A stretch of 64,000 nucleotides of DNA, taken from assembly GCA_963782965.1 (NCBI GenBank), contig CAWALV010000002.1:1116001-1180000 (forward strand), read 5' to 3'. This stretch comes from CAWALV01 sp963782965. GTDB taxonomy: Bacteria > Actinomycetota > Actinomycetes > Acidothermales > Acidothermaceae. Shown piece after piece: positions 1 through 8,706 of the stretch. A program made the translations under genes and the position numbers. Within the stretch, counting starts at the first letter, position 1. Each line of letters opens with the position of its first letter. The notes beneath the pieces were generated by a model, which did not search any database, was not told the origin of the DNA, and worked only from the letters and a program-made list of their open reading frames with translations.

Positions 1-110
1 CTGTCGTGGACGACGTGCTGGCCGGCGATTCGGCCGACCTCGCCGCGATCTCGGTGGCCCTGCGCGAGATCCGCGGGTTGGCTCGCACGGTGGCCGCTCC
101 TCGACGGTGA
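1..110 (+). CDS. 3' end of a CDS cut by the window edge
   Basis: An open frame runs from the window edge (first full codon at base 3) to a TGA at 108-110, giving about 35 C-terminal residues ending in ALREIRGLARTVAAPRR. The amphipathic, Arg/Leu-rich end vaguely resembles the C-terminus of the large actinobacterial NAD-dependent glutamate dehydrogenase, but 35 residues are too few to name it. The next gene starts 66 nt downstream with its own promoter-like box, so the two are probably separate transcription units. Confidence 0.45.
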   Translation, partial: VVDDVLAGDSADLAAISVALREIRGLARTVAAPRR

Positions 111-164
111 ACCGCCCGCGACGGCTCCGCCACGCGCTTTCCGAGGCGGTCTCTCGCGGTCGGT

Positions 165-177
165 TAAAGTGGCGCAG
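165..177 (+). promoter_or_regulatory. leaderless-type -10 box (TAAAGT)
   Basis: TAAAGT at 165-170 is followed by six bases and then the GTG start at 177. This is the spacing expected when transcription begins at the start codon, a common arrangement in actinobacteria. No Shine-Dalgarno precedes the GTG, which fits. Confidence 0.45.
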
Positions 178-773
178 TGAAACGTGCAACCGCAATCGGG
201 GCTTTGACTCGGCGACCGACCGCCTCCGCCTCCGCCTCCGTCTTCGTCTTCGTCTTCGCTGCGCTCGCGGTGCTGGTATTGCTCGCCGGTTGCTCCTCGG
301 GCCATTCTTCGAGTCGAGCGTCCGCGACGGGCAGCGGAGGGTCGTCGAGTGGCCCGAGTTCGTCGAGTGGCTCGAACCCATCCGGCGCCGGTGGGTCTTC
401 GCAGTCGCCCGGAGGCGGCGGAAGTTCGGGGTCGCCGGGCTCGGGCAGGTCTAAGCACTCACCGGCCGCACCGGTAGCCAACGTCGAGGCACCGGCGACT
501 GCCAAGGGTTTCAAGCTTCGCGTGCACAAGGGGCTGACTGTGCATGTCGTCGCACCGGCAGCCCCGAAGGGTGAGTCGCTGCGGTACGCGGTCACACCAT
601 CGGTCAGCACCGCTCTCACCGCAGTGCCGAACGCACCGGCCGGCTACTACGTCGCCGCATCGGATGGCGTGGTGACCGTGACGGTGAGCGCGGCCCCGGC
701 TTGTCCGGCCGGCAGCGCATGCCCGATGCACGTGACCGCCGTCGGTTCGATCACCCTCACCGTCTGGGGCTGA
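177..773 (+). CDS. Ser/Gly-rich putative lipoprotein
   Basis: 198 aa. The N-terminus has Arg residues, then a hydrophobic stretch (VFVFVFAALAVLVLLAG) and a lipobox-like LLAGC, so it is probably exported and lipidated at Cys near residue 39. Residues 40-95 are a low-complexity Ser/Gly/Pro linker; residues 100-198 form a small beta-rich domain with a Cys pair (CPAGSAC). No family recognised. The h-region is encoded by in-frame hexanucleotide repeats at 222-258 (three GCCTCC-like units, then three TCTTCG units), producing ASASAS-VFVFVF. GTG start chosen because of the leaderless -10 box. Convergent with the FtsK-like gene that ends 6 nt downstream. Confidence 0.7.
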   Translation: MKRATAIGALTRRPTASASASVFVFVFAALAVLVLLAGCSSGHSSSRASATGSGGSSSGPSSSSGSNPSGAGGSSQSPGGGGSSGSPGSGRSKHSPAAPVANVEAPATAKGFKLRVHKGLTVHVVAPAAPKGESLRYAVTPSVSTALTAVPNAPAGYYVAASDGVVTVTVSAAPACPAGSACPMHVTAVGSITLTVWG

Positions 774-779
774 GCTCGC

Positions 780-3700
780 TCAGCCCGGTAGCGCGACCTG
801 CACGGCCGTCACTTCACCCCGGACGACGAGAAGGCCGCGTCCCGGCGGGGTGAAGCCCGCGTTGCGGGGCGGCCGAACCCCGAGGACGTCGCCGTCCAGT
901 GGCCCACGCGGACGCAGCAGCAAACCGCACCTGCCGCGCCGGGCGTCGACGACGAAGCCGCGGAATCCGACGCACAGGTCTTCGGTCGTGCCCGCCAGGA
1001 TCAACAGGTGTCCCCGGTCACGGGCCTCTCGCGCGATCCGATCGAGCGCCGCGGCGGCCGGTGAGTCGGTGACCAGTTCCGCATCGTCGACAAGGACGGC
1101 GAGCGGCCGCCGCACCGGCCCGATGCCTTGCTCGGCGGCCAGTCCGGCGGCCGGTTCGACGGCCGGCGCCAGGATCGTGGCCAGGTCCGGGTCGGCCGGC
1201 GTGAGCACGTGCTCTGCGACATCGCGCAGCACGGAGTTGCGCGGTGTGACGGCGACGGTTCGCCAGCCTGCCGCCGCCAGCCCGCGCGCGATCGTGGCGA
1301 GCGTCGTGCTGCGGCCCGATCGCGGCGGACCCGCCACGACGAAGCCGGGCACGCACTCGCCGAGGTCGACGGCGACGGCGGTCACGTCGTCACCGCCGAC
1401 GCCCACGACGATCCGGCTCGCCGGGGAGTTCGCCGCGGCGGCTGCCGGCATCGAGAGGTTGCACAACATCACCCGTTCGGGGAAGACGTCGACGCGCCGC
1501 GGCCGGCGTGCTGGGCAGATCGCGGCGTCGCGCTCGCTCGACATAGCCGCGATCGCGTTGAGAGTCGCCGCCTGTGCCGGCCCCGACGCGTCGTCGCTCA
1601 GCAAACACACCTGGGTCTGCGTGAGTGTGTCCGTGACGAAGCCGCGGCCCGGCCCGAGGTCTGCCGGGATGTTTCGCGGGGAGAGCCCGACGAGTGAGAA
1701 GTCGCCCCGATCGGCCAGCCGGAGCACGAGGCGGGTCTCGATCGTGGAGGCCAGCCGACCGACCAGGCCGGCCCGATCGGCGGTCACCACCACGTGCATC
1801 CCGGCCGCCGCTCCCTCGCGCAGCAGCCGGTAGCAGTCGTCGATCACGGCACCGGCATCGACGTCCTCGAAGGCGCTGACCATCGACTCCCAGCCGTCGC
1901 ACAGCAGTACTGCGTGGGGGAGTGGCTCGTGATCGCGTTCGCGTTGTTCGGTCAGCGACGCGAGCCCGCGCTGCGCCAGCCACGACTGTCGACGGGTGAG
2001 TTCGCCGTTGAGCATGGAGAGCATGCGGCGCGCGCGGTCGGGTTCTGTCGGCGTCACGACGGCACCGCAGTGCGGCAGATCGGCAAGGGAGCGCAAGGAG
2101 CCACCCGCACAATCGAGCGCGTACATGTGCAGGTCGGCGGTCGAGGTGGCCCTGGCGAGAGCACCGGCAGCCGTGCGCAGCGTCGTCGTCCGGCCGCTTC
2201 GGGCACTGCCGACGACGAGCAGGTGGCCCACTGTCGTGAGGTCGATGCGGTAGGGCGCGCGCGCCTGCTCGGCGGGCAGGTCCTGTACGCCGATGGTCAC
2301 GTGCAGCGGCCCGTCGTGTTCGCCGGAGTTCACGATGAGCGCCGGCAGCGGCGGCAGCCACGGCGAGGGCGCGGGAGCGATGGCGAGCCGCGCGGCCGCG
2401 GCCCGGCATGCGTCGACGATGGTGTCGAGATCGGTGCGGGTGGTCGTCGCCTGGCCCGATACCGAGCCCGGCGCCGGCCGGGCAAGTGACTCGAATGGCG
2501 CGGCGCGTACCCGCACCTGCGGAGAGGTCGTCGCTGCGCGGGCAGCGCCGCCCACGCGCGCGCATTGGAAAGCGTGTAGCTCGCCGTGCCCGGTGCGGGC
2601 GAAGGCTCGGCCCGGCGTGGTGCGGCTGATCCGCGCGGCGTCGGGTGTGTCGATGACATCGCGGGACTCTGCCTCCCGGGTCACGGCGAGGCAGATGCGC
2701 AGATTCGTGTTCGCCCGGATGTCGGCGCTGACCACGCCCTCGGGTCGCTGCGTGGCGAGAACCAGATGGACGCCGAGCGAGCGGCCGCGTTGTGCGATGC
2801 CGACGAGCCCGCCGACGAACTCCGGCAGCTCCTCCGCCAACGACGCGAACTCATCGACGACGATGACGAGCCGGGCGAGCGGTCGGCCGGTGCTCCGGTA
2901 GGTCGAGATATCCGCTACCCCGGCTTGGGCGAGCAGCGCCTCTCGTCGCTTGAGTTCGGCACGCAGTGACACCAGGGCGCGCTCGACCAACCCGTCGTCG
3001 AGGTCGGTGACGAGGCCGGCGGTGTGCGGCAGCTGCGCGCACGCACCGAACGCGGCGCCCCCCTTGTAGTCGACCAAGACGAAGCCGAGCTCGTCGGGGC
3101 GGTTGGACGCCGCGAGGGATGCGACCAGGGTTCGCAACAGCTCGCTCTTGCCGGCGCCGGTTGTTCCTGCGACCAAAGCGTGCGGGCCGTCTCGGGCGAG
3201 GTCGAGGGCGAACACGCCGTCGGAGCCGACGCCGAGCACAACTGTCGGGCCGCGCGTCGTCGCCGGGGCGGCCCACTGCTCTTCGAGCCGGTCGACGTTC
3301 GCGAGGTCGAGCCACGCGACCTCGGCGGGCAGCGCTGCAGCGCCACCTACCGGTGAGTCGTCACGAAGCGGTGCGAGTGTTCGCGCCACGCTCTGCGCCC
3401 AGGCAACCGAAATGCCGTCCGCAACGACGTCGCTTGCCGGCGATGGATCGTTGCCGGTGCGACGCAGCTCACGGATCGCGAGGGCGGTCATGGTCGGACC
3501 GGTGAAGGTGGCGACGCTGCCGCATTCCTCTGGCAATGAGGCCTCGTCGACGTCGAGGCAGATGGCGAAGATTCCCGCGGCCGGGCCGCGCGCCAGCAGT
3601 GCCGCAAGCGGCGTGGTTCGGCGTAGCTCGCGCGCGCCGTCGACCACGACGACCACGGCCGGGGTGGGGGTAGCGGTTACACTCGCCGTCCGGTGCGGGC

Positions 3701-4190
3701 CGGCGGTCGTTCGTTGCGTGGCGAGCGCACAGAGTTCGGTGATCCGTGCGGTTGCCGTCTCGGTGTCGAGCCCGACCAGCAGCTGGCATGCGGCCGCCGC
3801 ATCTGCACGCAGGTGCGGCAGCCAGCGAGACCACGCCCAGTCGTCGGCCCGGCCGGGCTCTGTGAGGAGTGTCACGCGCAGATCGCGAGGGCTGTGCAGG
3901 ACGGCGAGTTGGACGACGAGTGCGCGCGCGAGCGCAACAGCTCGGTGCCTCGGGCCGGCGATGCCGAGGACTCCGACCGCCGGGAGCGAGACGGTGACGG
4001 GCACGTCCTTGAGCACGAGGGGATCGGGCGGCGGGCGGTCCGCGCGTGTGGGTGGGCTAGGGGCTGCCCACCGGATGTCGATCGGTGCGGCGAGGGTGCC
4101 GCAACCGACACGCAGGTCAAGGAAGTCGGGGTCGCCGATGCGGCGCTCCCACAACCGCAGGCCCGGCCCGCGCGCCACGAGCGCAAGCAT
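780..4190 (-). CDS. FtsK/SpoIIIE-type triple ATPase (C-terminal part of an EssC/EccC-like protein)
   Basis: 1136 aa with three FtsK/SpoIIIE ATPase modules. The first has a canonical Walker A GTTGAGKS and a Walker B-like LVIVVDEFA; the second (GSARSGRTTT) and third (GPPRSGRSTT) have weaker P-loops, the usual pattern in EssC/EccC motor proteins of type VII secretion, where the first module is the catalytic one. The start at 4190 is not the true one: the reading frame upstream (see next entry) supplies the FHA and membrane segments and joins here through what looks like a one-base insertion near 4215-4225. No WXG100, EccB, EccD or mycosin gene is in the window, so the substrate is unknown. Confidence 0.85.
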   Translation of the reverse strand: MLALVARGPGLRLWERRIGDPDFLDLRVGCGTLAAPIDIRWAAPSPPTRADRPPPDPLVLKDVPVTVSLPAVGVLGIAGPRHRAVALARALVVQLAVLHSPRDLRVTLLTEPGRADDWAWSRWLPHLRADAAAACQLLVGLDTETATARITELCALATQRTTAGPHRTASVTATPTPAVVVVVDGARELRRTTPLAALLARGPAAGIFAICLDVDEASLPEECGSVATFTGPTMTALAIRELRRTGNDPSPASDVVADGISVAWAQSVARTLAPLRDDSPVGGAAALPAEVAWLDLANVDRLEEQWAAPATTRGPTVVLGVGSDGVFALDLARDGPHALVAGTTGAGKSELLRTLVASLAASNRPDELGFVLVDYKGGAAFGACAQLPHTAGLVTDLDDGLVERALVSLRAELKRREALLAQAGVADISTYRSTGRPLARLVIVVDEFASLAEELPEFVGGLVGIAQRGRSLGVHLVLATQRPEGVVSADIRANTNLRICLAVTREAESRDVIDTPDAARISRTTPGRAFARTGHGELHAFQCARVGGAARAATTSPQVRVRAAPFESLARPAPGSVSGQATTTRTDLDTIVDACRAAAARLAIAPAPSPWLPPLPALIVNSGEHDGPLHVTIGVQDLPAEQARAPYRIDLTTVGHLLVVGSARSGRTTTLRTAAGALARATSTADLHMYALDCAGGSLRSLADLPHCGAVVTPTEPDRARRMLSMLNGELTRRQSWLAQRGLASLTEQRERDHEPLPHAVLLCDGWESMVSAFEDVDAGAVIDDCYRLLREGAAAGMHVVVTADRAGLVGRLASTIETRLVLRLADRGDFSLVGLSPRNIPADLGPGRGFVTDTLTQTQVCLLSDDASGPAQAATLNAIAAMSSERDAAICPARRPRRVDVFPERVMLCNLSMPAAAAANSPASRIVVGVGGDDVTAVAVDLGECVPGFVVAGPPRSGRSTTLATIARGLAAAGWRTVAVTPRNSVLRDVAEHVLTPADPDLATILAPAVEPAAGLAAEQGIGPVRRPLAVLVDDAELVTDSPAAAALDRIAREARDRGHLLILAGTTEDLCVGFRGFVVDARRGRCGLLLRPRGPLDGDVLGVRPPRNAGFTPPGRGLLVVRGEVTAVQVALPG

Positions 4191-5197
4191 CGCGAGATCG
4201 GGGAACTGGTGCCGGCGCGCACTGTTCCTCGGCGGCGAGCACGTCGGCGAGGTGTCGTCGCGCTGCGGCGCTTGCCGCCACGTACGTGGCGCTTTCGCGG
4301 CGATGGCGCCGGCGGCCGGCCAGGCGGTCGGCGAGCCACTGCCCGGCCATCATCACCGGCGAGAGCACGGTGAACAGGAGGAACTCCGGACGATGCAACA
4401 CGGCGGCCAGCACTCCGCCGGCGAGCAGCGGCGCGACGGCCGCGACGACGGGCAGCCGGTGCGGCGCCGGTTGCTCAGGCGGAGCCGGGAACTCGACCGA
4501 GTGGTGAAGGGCGCGCGGATTCGGCGGGTCGAGGCGTGGTGGGCGGTTGAAAGAGAGCGCGCCGTCGTGCGCGGGTTGCAGAGCCACCGGCGCGTCGTCC
4601 GGGGTCGCCAGCGTCAGCGTCGAGTGGCCGAGCCGGATCAGCTGCCCTACTCGTACCGAGGCCGGTGAGTCGATCGGTTGCCCGTCGACGACCGTGCCGT
4701 TGGTGGACCCGAGGTCGACGAGAGTGACCGCCTCGTCGTGCGCGCTCGGGTCGACGGTCACATGCGTGCCGGCGTGAGACGTCGGGGTCGTCGAGCCGCA
4801 CGTCGCAATCGGCTGCGCGACCGATCGTCGTCGCGCCGAGCGGCAGTCGGATCACGGCACCGGCGTCAGGGCCGCCGACGACTCGCAATTCGAGTAACGA
4901 GCATGAGAGCGCGGGCGTGGAGAACTCGGTCGGTACGGGGTCCGATGCTGGATCGAAGGTGACTACGGTGGCTTCCCGCAACGCGCTGCCTCGCAGCGGC
5001 GCGGTGGGCGATAGCGCAGGGCCCGTTCGAGTGGCGCCCTCGATCCGCGGCGTGGCGGTGGGATGTGCGCCGGTCAGCTCGCGGAGGGCGGCAAGGACGT
5101 CGGCCAACGGCGTCTCGGGCGCGGCATCGACGACCGCATCGACCACGCGCCTCTCGAGCCCGCCGCGGTCGGAGACCACCGTCAGCGTCACGTGCAT
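4117..5197 (-). pseudogene. FHA domain and membrane segment of the same EssC/EccC-like protein, frameshifted
   Basis: This is the N-terminal part of the ATPase gene. It starts at ATG 5197 (MHVTLTVVSDRGG), has a ubiquitin-like/leader region of about 110 aa, then an FHA domain with the hallmark GRAADCDVRLDDPDVSRRH. After that the frame is lost near 4765-4775 (a missing CA dinucleotide would restore it) and continues as VTVDPSAHDEAV, DLGSTNGT (the second FHA hallmark) and a hydrophobic hairpin (VVAAVAPLLAGGVLAAVL, then a second segment) before a second shift near 4215-4225 leads into the ATPase modules. FHA + membrane hairpin + three ATPases is the EssC-type architecture. The two shifts fall in the middle of conserved domains, so either the gene is dead or the sequence contains errors. 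Confidence 0.75.
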
Positions 5198-5344
5198 CGG
5201 GACCCCTCAGCGCCTTCTCCCGATAGCTCGACCATCTCGAGAGGAGATCGGACCCGGCCGGCCCGAGGTCGACAAGTCTGGCCGGAAGGGACGGGCGGGT
5301 CGCGGCTCACGTCCCCGGGCTGTGGAAAACGTGACGCCGGTGGT

Positions 5345-5750
5345 CAGGATGGGTCACCTTGGGTGACTACTCCGAACGGAGCAGTAATGAAAGTTCGCCC
5401 AGATGTTCCCGGTGGGGCCATTCGGAGTAGAGGATGGGCGCAGCCGGTACACGACGCCCGATCGCCCGACGAGGTGACGAGACGTCTGCAAGGCGACACG
5501 GCGCATTGAGCTGCCCGTCTTGCGGCGTCCAGGCGGTTTGTGGAGCGAGCGGGTTCGTTGCCGGCAGGCCGGATCCCGGTGTGCCGCTCTGGGCAGCAAT
5601 GGGTGGCACACCTCTCTGGAGTAAGGGAGGTGCACCACACATGCGCGACCTTCGGTGGGGCTGAGTCCAACGGAACTGACGCGAGCCAAGCGAAGCGACG
5701 CTCGCTCGCGTGATCGGGAAAGGGCCGGTAACCGCCGGCCCTTTCTCATT
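5345..5750 (+). ncRNA. candidate structured non-coding RNA (possible Ms1/scr3559-like 6S-type RNA)
   Basis: No credible protein gene lies in 5198-5904. From about 5357 the sequence is rich in inverted repeats and ends at a strong intrinsic terminator (5719-5750, oriented +). Visible helices: CTACTCCGAA 5367-5376 with TTCGGAGTAG 5421-5430 (perfect, 10 bp); an imperfect hairpin about 5601-5639 (ACCTC/GAGGT core); ACGCGAG 5679-5685 with CTCGCGT 5705-5711. A weak promoter (GTGGAA at 5322, CAGGAT at 5345-5350) could start a transcript of roughly 390 nt. In mycobacteria and Streptomyces the 6S-like RNAs Ms1 and scr3559 are, from memory, encoded close to the tad locus, as here. Homology is inferred from position, size and terminator only; a leader of the following gene is the alternative. 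Confidence 0.45.
5719..5750 (+). terminator. intrinsic terminator
   Basis: AAAGGGCCGG (5719-5728) pairs perfectly with CCGGCCCTTT (5735-5744) around a 6-nt loop and is followed by CTCATTT. It lies 155 nt upstream of the GGDEF-EAL start, so it ends an upstream transcript rather than that gene. Confidence 0.8.
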
Positions 5751-5904
5751 TCCGTGTCCAGTCGGCCTAGTTCGTATCGGGCGCACTGTTGGTCCGTTGT
5801 TGATCCATTTGGCCTATCGGCTGGCCTGCGGCTTGGTCGATGTGTCTATCAAGGAGTCCTGGCGCCCAGAAAACACGCTGACCAGGGCCAAGGGTGGAGG
5901 CATC

Positions 5905-8409
5905 GTGCGCCTGAACACGCAGCACGCGCTCGCGCGCCGCGTGGGCGCAGTCGCTGCGTTCGGCGCGCTCGTTCTGGCGTTGGCCGTCTACAGCCAGTGG
6001 ACCGAGCCGTTCGCCGGCTGGGCGCGGGTGCTCGGTGTTCTTGCCGCCTTCATCGCGGGTGACCTCGGTCTCGTCTCCTTCCGCGAAGGCGGCAGCAAGT
6101 GGTCGCACGGGTGGCAGACCACGGTGCTCGTCCTGGCGCTGATCCTCTTGCCGCTCGGTCAGTTGGTGCTCGTCGGGGCCGCGAGTGGGATCGCAGTGAG
6201 CGCGATCCGGCGCCAAGCCCGCTTACGAGCTCTCTTCAATGTCGCGTTGTGCGCAATCGAAGTGGCGGTCGCAGGGATCGTCAGCAGACCGGTCCACCCC
6301 TACCAGCAGCACGTTCGCTGGCATCAGGTGTTCGCCCCCTCGACGCTGTTCGGTATCGCGCTCGCTACCTTGCTGGCGAGCTTGTCGGCGGCACCGCTCG
6401 TTGCGGCAGTTGTCGCGGCCGAGCGGCACCGCCCGGGCCTCGACGGAATCGCAGAGCTGGCGAAGCGTGCGCTACTGGTTTGGGCCCGGAACTTCATGGC
6501 GGCACTGGCCATCGTGGCCGTGCTCGACGGCGCGCCCATCGTCATCGTCGGCGTCCTTGCGGCGGTGGTCGTCGTCCATTTGTGGACACGTGACCGGACC
6601 GCGCTTGGTCGAGAGCGTCAAGCGTGGCAACGCCTGCAGAAGGCGATCCACCAGCTGCGCGATGTCGAGCTGTCCGAGCTGATCAACGTCGCCACCCAGG
6701 CCGCGTCAGCGATGATGCGGGCGGACGCCGCCGAGATCGAGCTCGATGCCCGCACCGGCCACGCGACACGGTTGCGGGCCAGCGACATCGAAGCACCGCA
6801 CGAGGCGGGTGAAACCGAGAACCTGCACCCGCACGCCATGAACGTTGAGCTTTCGACACGGGAAGGCAAAGTCGGCACGCTCCGGCTGCTCTTCGCGCAG
6901 CCTGTCGTGCTCACTCCGGCCGAGGAGGACACCCTCGCCTCGTTCGCCAACGCGCTCGCGGTCGCGCTCGCGAACGCGTTGAAGTTCGAGGCGATCCGCC
7001 GCGACGCCGAAGAGCGCATCAAGGCTGCGTACGTCGACCCGGTCACCGGCCTCGGCAACCTGCTGATGCTGGAGCAGGAAGCCGCGCCCGCCCTCGCGAG
7101 CCTTGCCGACGGGCACGTCTTCGCCATCGCCGTCATCGGTCTGGACCGGTTCGCCGAGGTGAACGACCTGCTCGGTGCGCACGCCGCAGACCTGATGTTG
7201 CGGGCAGTCGCCGAGCGGTTGCGGGGCGTCGTCCGCCGTTGCGACGTCGTAGGCCGGCTGCACGGCGCCGAGTACGTGCTGCTGTTGCGCGAGCTGCCGA
7301 GCCAGGATGCCGCGGTCGCGCAAGCGGAACTCGCGGTCAGATCATTGGGAACGGCGATCACTGCCGAAGGGCTGGACATCACGCTCGACGCGCACACCGG
7401 CGTCGCGTGCGCACCGACTGATGGCGACGCGCTCGCCGACCTGGTGCGCCGCGCGCGGTTGGCGATGTACAAGGCGCGCAGCACCGAGGTGCCGGTCTAC
7501 CGGTACCGGCCCGAACTCGAACCACCCGCGCTCGCGCAAATCGAGATGCTGCGCGACCTGAACGAGGCGCTGAACCAGCACCAACTCGTTCTCCACTACC
7601 AGCCGAAGTTCAATCTGCGCGGTGGCCTGCCCACCGCTGCAGAGGCGCTGGTGCGTTGGGAGCACCCCGAGCGCGGCATGATCCCGCCCGCCGAGTTCAT
7701 TCCACTGCTCGAGCGGTGCGGTCTCATCGGCAACCTGACGCGTTACGTCCTCGATGCGGCCATCAAGGAATGCGCGCTCTGGTACAAGTCCGGGCTGGAG
7801 CTCGCCGTCGCCATCAACCTTTCCGCTCGTAACCTGCTCGACGAGGATCTGCCGCGTTACGTTCTCGAATGTCTGGCCCGGCACGGCTTGCCGGCGGAGC
7901 GATTGATCTGCGAAATCACCGAGACAGCCGTGTTCTCGCGCAGCCCGGTGGCGTCGGGCATTCTCGACCAGCTACGCGCTGCGGGTATCGGCCTGTCACT
8001 CGACGACTTCTGCACCGGATATTCGTCGCTCAGCCTGCTCCAGGAGCGCACGATCGACGAGATCAAGATCGACCGCTCGTTCGTCGCCGACCTCGAGGTC
8101 GGTAATCGGACGACCGAAATCGTCACTGCTCTCATAGAGCTCGCCCACCGGTGCGACATCGTCGTCACGGCCGAGGGCATCGAGACGGCCGAGCAGCAGC
8201 AATTGCTGACCACGTTGGGTTGCGACTACGCGCAGGGGTACCTGCTGGCCCGGCCGATGCCGGCCGAGGCGGTGCGCATCTTCTTCGCCGAGGCGCTCAA
8301 GGCAGTGTCGATCAGGCCCCTGAAGCGCCGCTCGACCGTGCGCACGTTGGGCCAGGTCGGCGCCTCGCGGTGGGACGACGTCAGCGGCATCGCCGGCACC
8401 TCCGATTAG
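5905..8409 (+). CDS. membrane GGDEF-EAL protein (probable c-di-GMP phosphodiesterase with degenerate GGDEF)
   Basis: 834 aa from GTG 5905 (Shine-Dalgarno GTGGAGG at 5894-5900). Residues 1-235 contain several membrane segments (MASE-like sensor), followed by a coiled stretch and a GAF-like region. The GGDEF domain begins near residue 375 (DPVTGLGN) but its signature is HGAEY near 452 instead of GGDEF, so cyclase activity is unlikely. The EAL domain begins near 550; EALVRW (about 580), NLSARN, EITE, DDFCTGYSSL and KIDRSF are all present, consistent with an active phosphodiesterase. It sits between the candidate ncRNA and the tad locus, so it may set c-di-GMP levels relevant to pili. A terminator-like palindrome follows the stop. 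Confidence 0.9.
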   Translation: MRLNTQHALARRVGAVAAFGALVLALAVYSQWTEPFAGWARVLGVLAAFIAGDLGLVSFREGGSKWSHGWQTTVLVLALILLPLGQLVLVGAASGIAVSAIRRQARLRALFNVALCAIEVAVAGIVSRPVHPYQQHVRWHQVFAPSTLFGIALATLLASLSAAPLVAAVVAAERHRPGLDGIAELAKRALLVWARNFMAALAIVAVLDGAPIVIVGVLAAVVVVHLWTRDRTALGRERQAWQRLQKAIHQLRDVELSELINVATQAASAMMRADAAEIELDARTGHATRLRASDIEAPHEAGETENLHPHAMNVELSTREGKVGTLRLLFAQPVVLTPAEEDTLASFANALAVALANALKFEAIRRDAEERIKAAYVDPVTGLGNLLMLEQEAAPALASLADGHVFAIAVIGLDRFAEVNDLLGAHAADLMLRAVAERLRGVVRRCDVVGRLHGAEYVLLLRELPSQDAAVAQAELAVRSLGTAITAEGLDITLDAHTGVACAPTDGDALADLVRRARLAMYKARSTEVPVYRYRPELEPPALAQIEMLRDLNEALNQHQLVLHYQPKFNLRGGLPTAAEALVRWEHPERGMIPPAEFIPLLERCGLIGNLTRYVLDAAIKECALWYKSGLELAVAINLSARNLLDEDLPRYVLECLARHGLPAERLICEITETAVFSRSPVASGILDQLRAAGIGLSLDDFCTGYSSLSLLQERTIDEIKIDRSFVADLEVGNRTTEIVTALIELAHRCDIVVTAEGIETAEQQQLLTTLGCDYAQGYLLARPMPAEAVRIFFAEALKAVSIRPLKRRSTVRTLGQVGASRWDDVSGIAGTSD

Positions 8410-8706
8410 CCGCGCTTTCCCGCGAATCACCAGGATCCCGAAGACTTTGTGCAAATAGTTGCACAAGGTCTCCAGCAAAGCGGTTCGGACGACGGGGAGC
8501 TGACGTGGCAGCGCGCAAGCCGTGACCCAGGGGCGACGCGAGAATTTTTGCGCCGCAACTCGGCGCAAATCGGCGCGAGTCGGCTCCGTCCGATAGCGCT
8601 ATCCACAGCGAATGAAACGCGGACTTGAGTCATTCACGCCCTTGCCGCTACCCTCCGTGTCCCATCCATTACTTGCCTTCCGTCAACGCTGTTCTGAGGG
8701 GATCGC
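8410..8706. other. intergenic region between GGDEF-EAL gene and tad operon
   Basis: Holds the palindrome at 8442-8471 and then about 230 nt without a supported gene. The tad promoter is probably in the AT-richer stretch around 8600-8690, but no convincing -35/-10 pair stands out. Confidence 0.4.
8442..8471 (+). terminator. palindromic hairpin, likely terminator and dispersed repeat
   Basis: AGACTTTGTGCAA (8442-8454) pairs with TTGCACAAGGTCT (8459-8471), 13 bp with one G-U, loop ATAG. It follows the GGDEF-EAL stop by 32 nt. A closely related hairpin follows another gene at 63390-63426, so this is one copy of a repeated element. There is no U-tract. Confidence 0.55.

Noticed and set aside
5344..5786. 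Several overlapping minus-strand frames within the candidate ncRNA
   Set aside because: Three frames compete, none has a ribosome-binding site or domain, and the terminator orientation supports plus-strand RNA.
5345..5904. c-di-GMP (GEMM) riboswitch before the GGDEF-EAL gene
   Set aside because: I looked for the conserved GEMM core and did not find it; the terminator is 155 nt before the start codon with no competing antiterminator visible.
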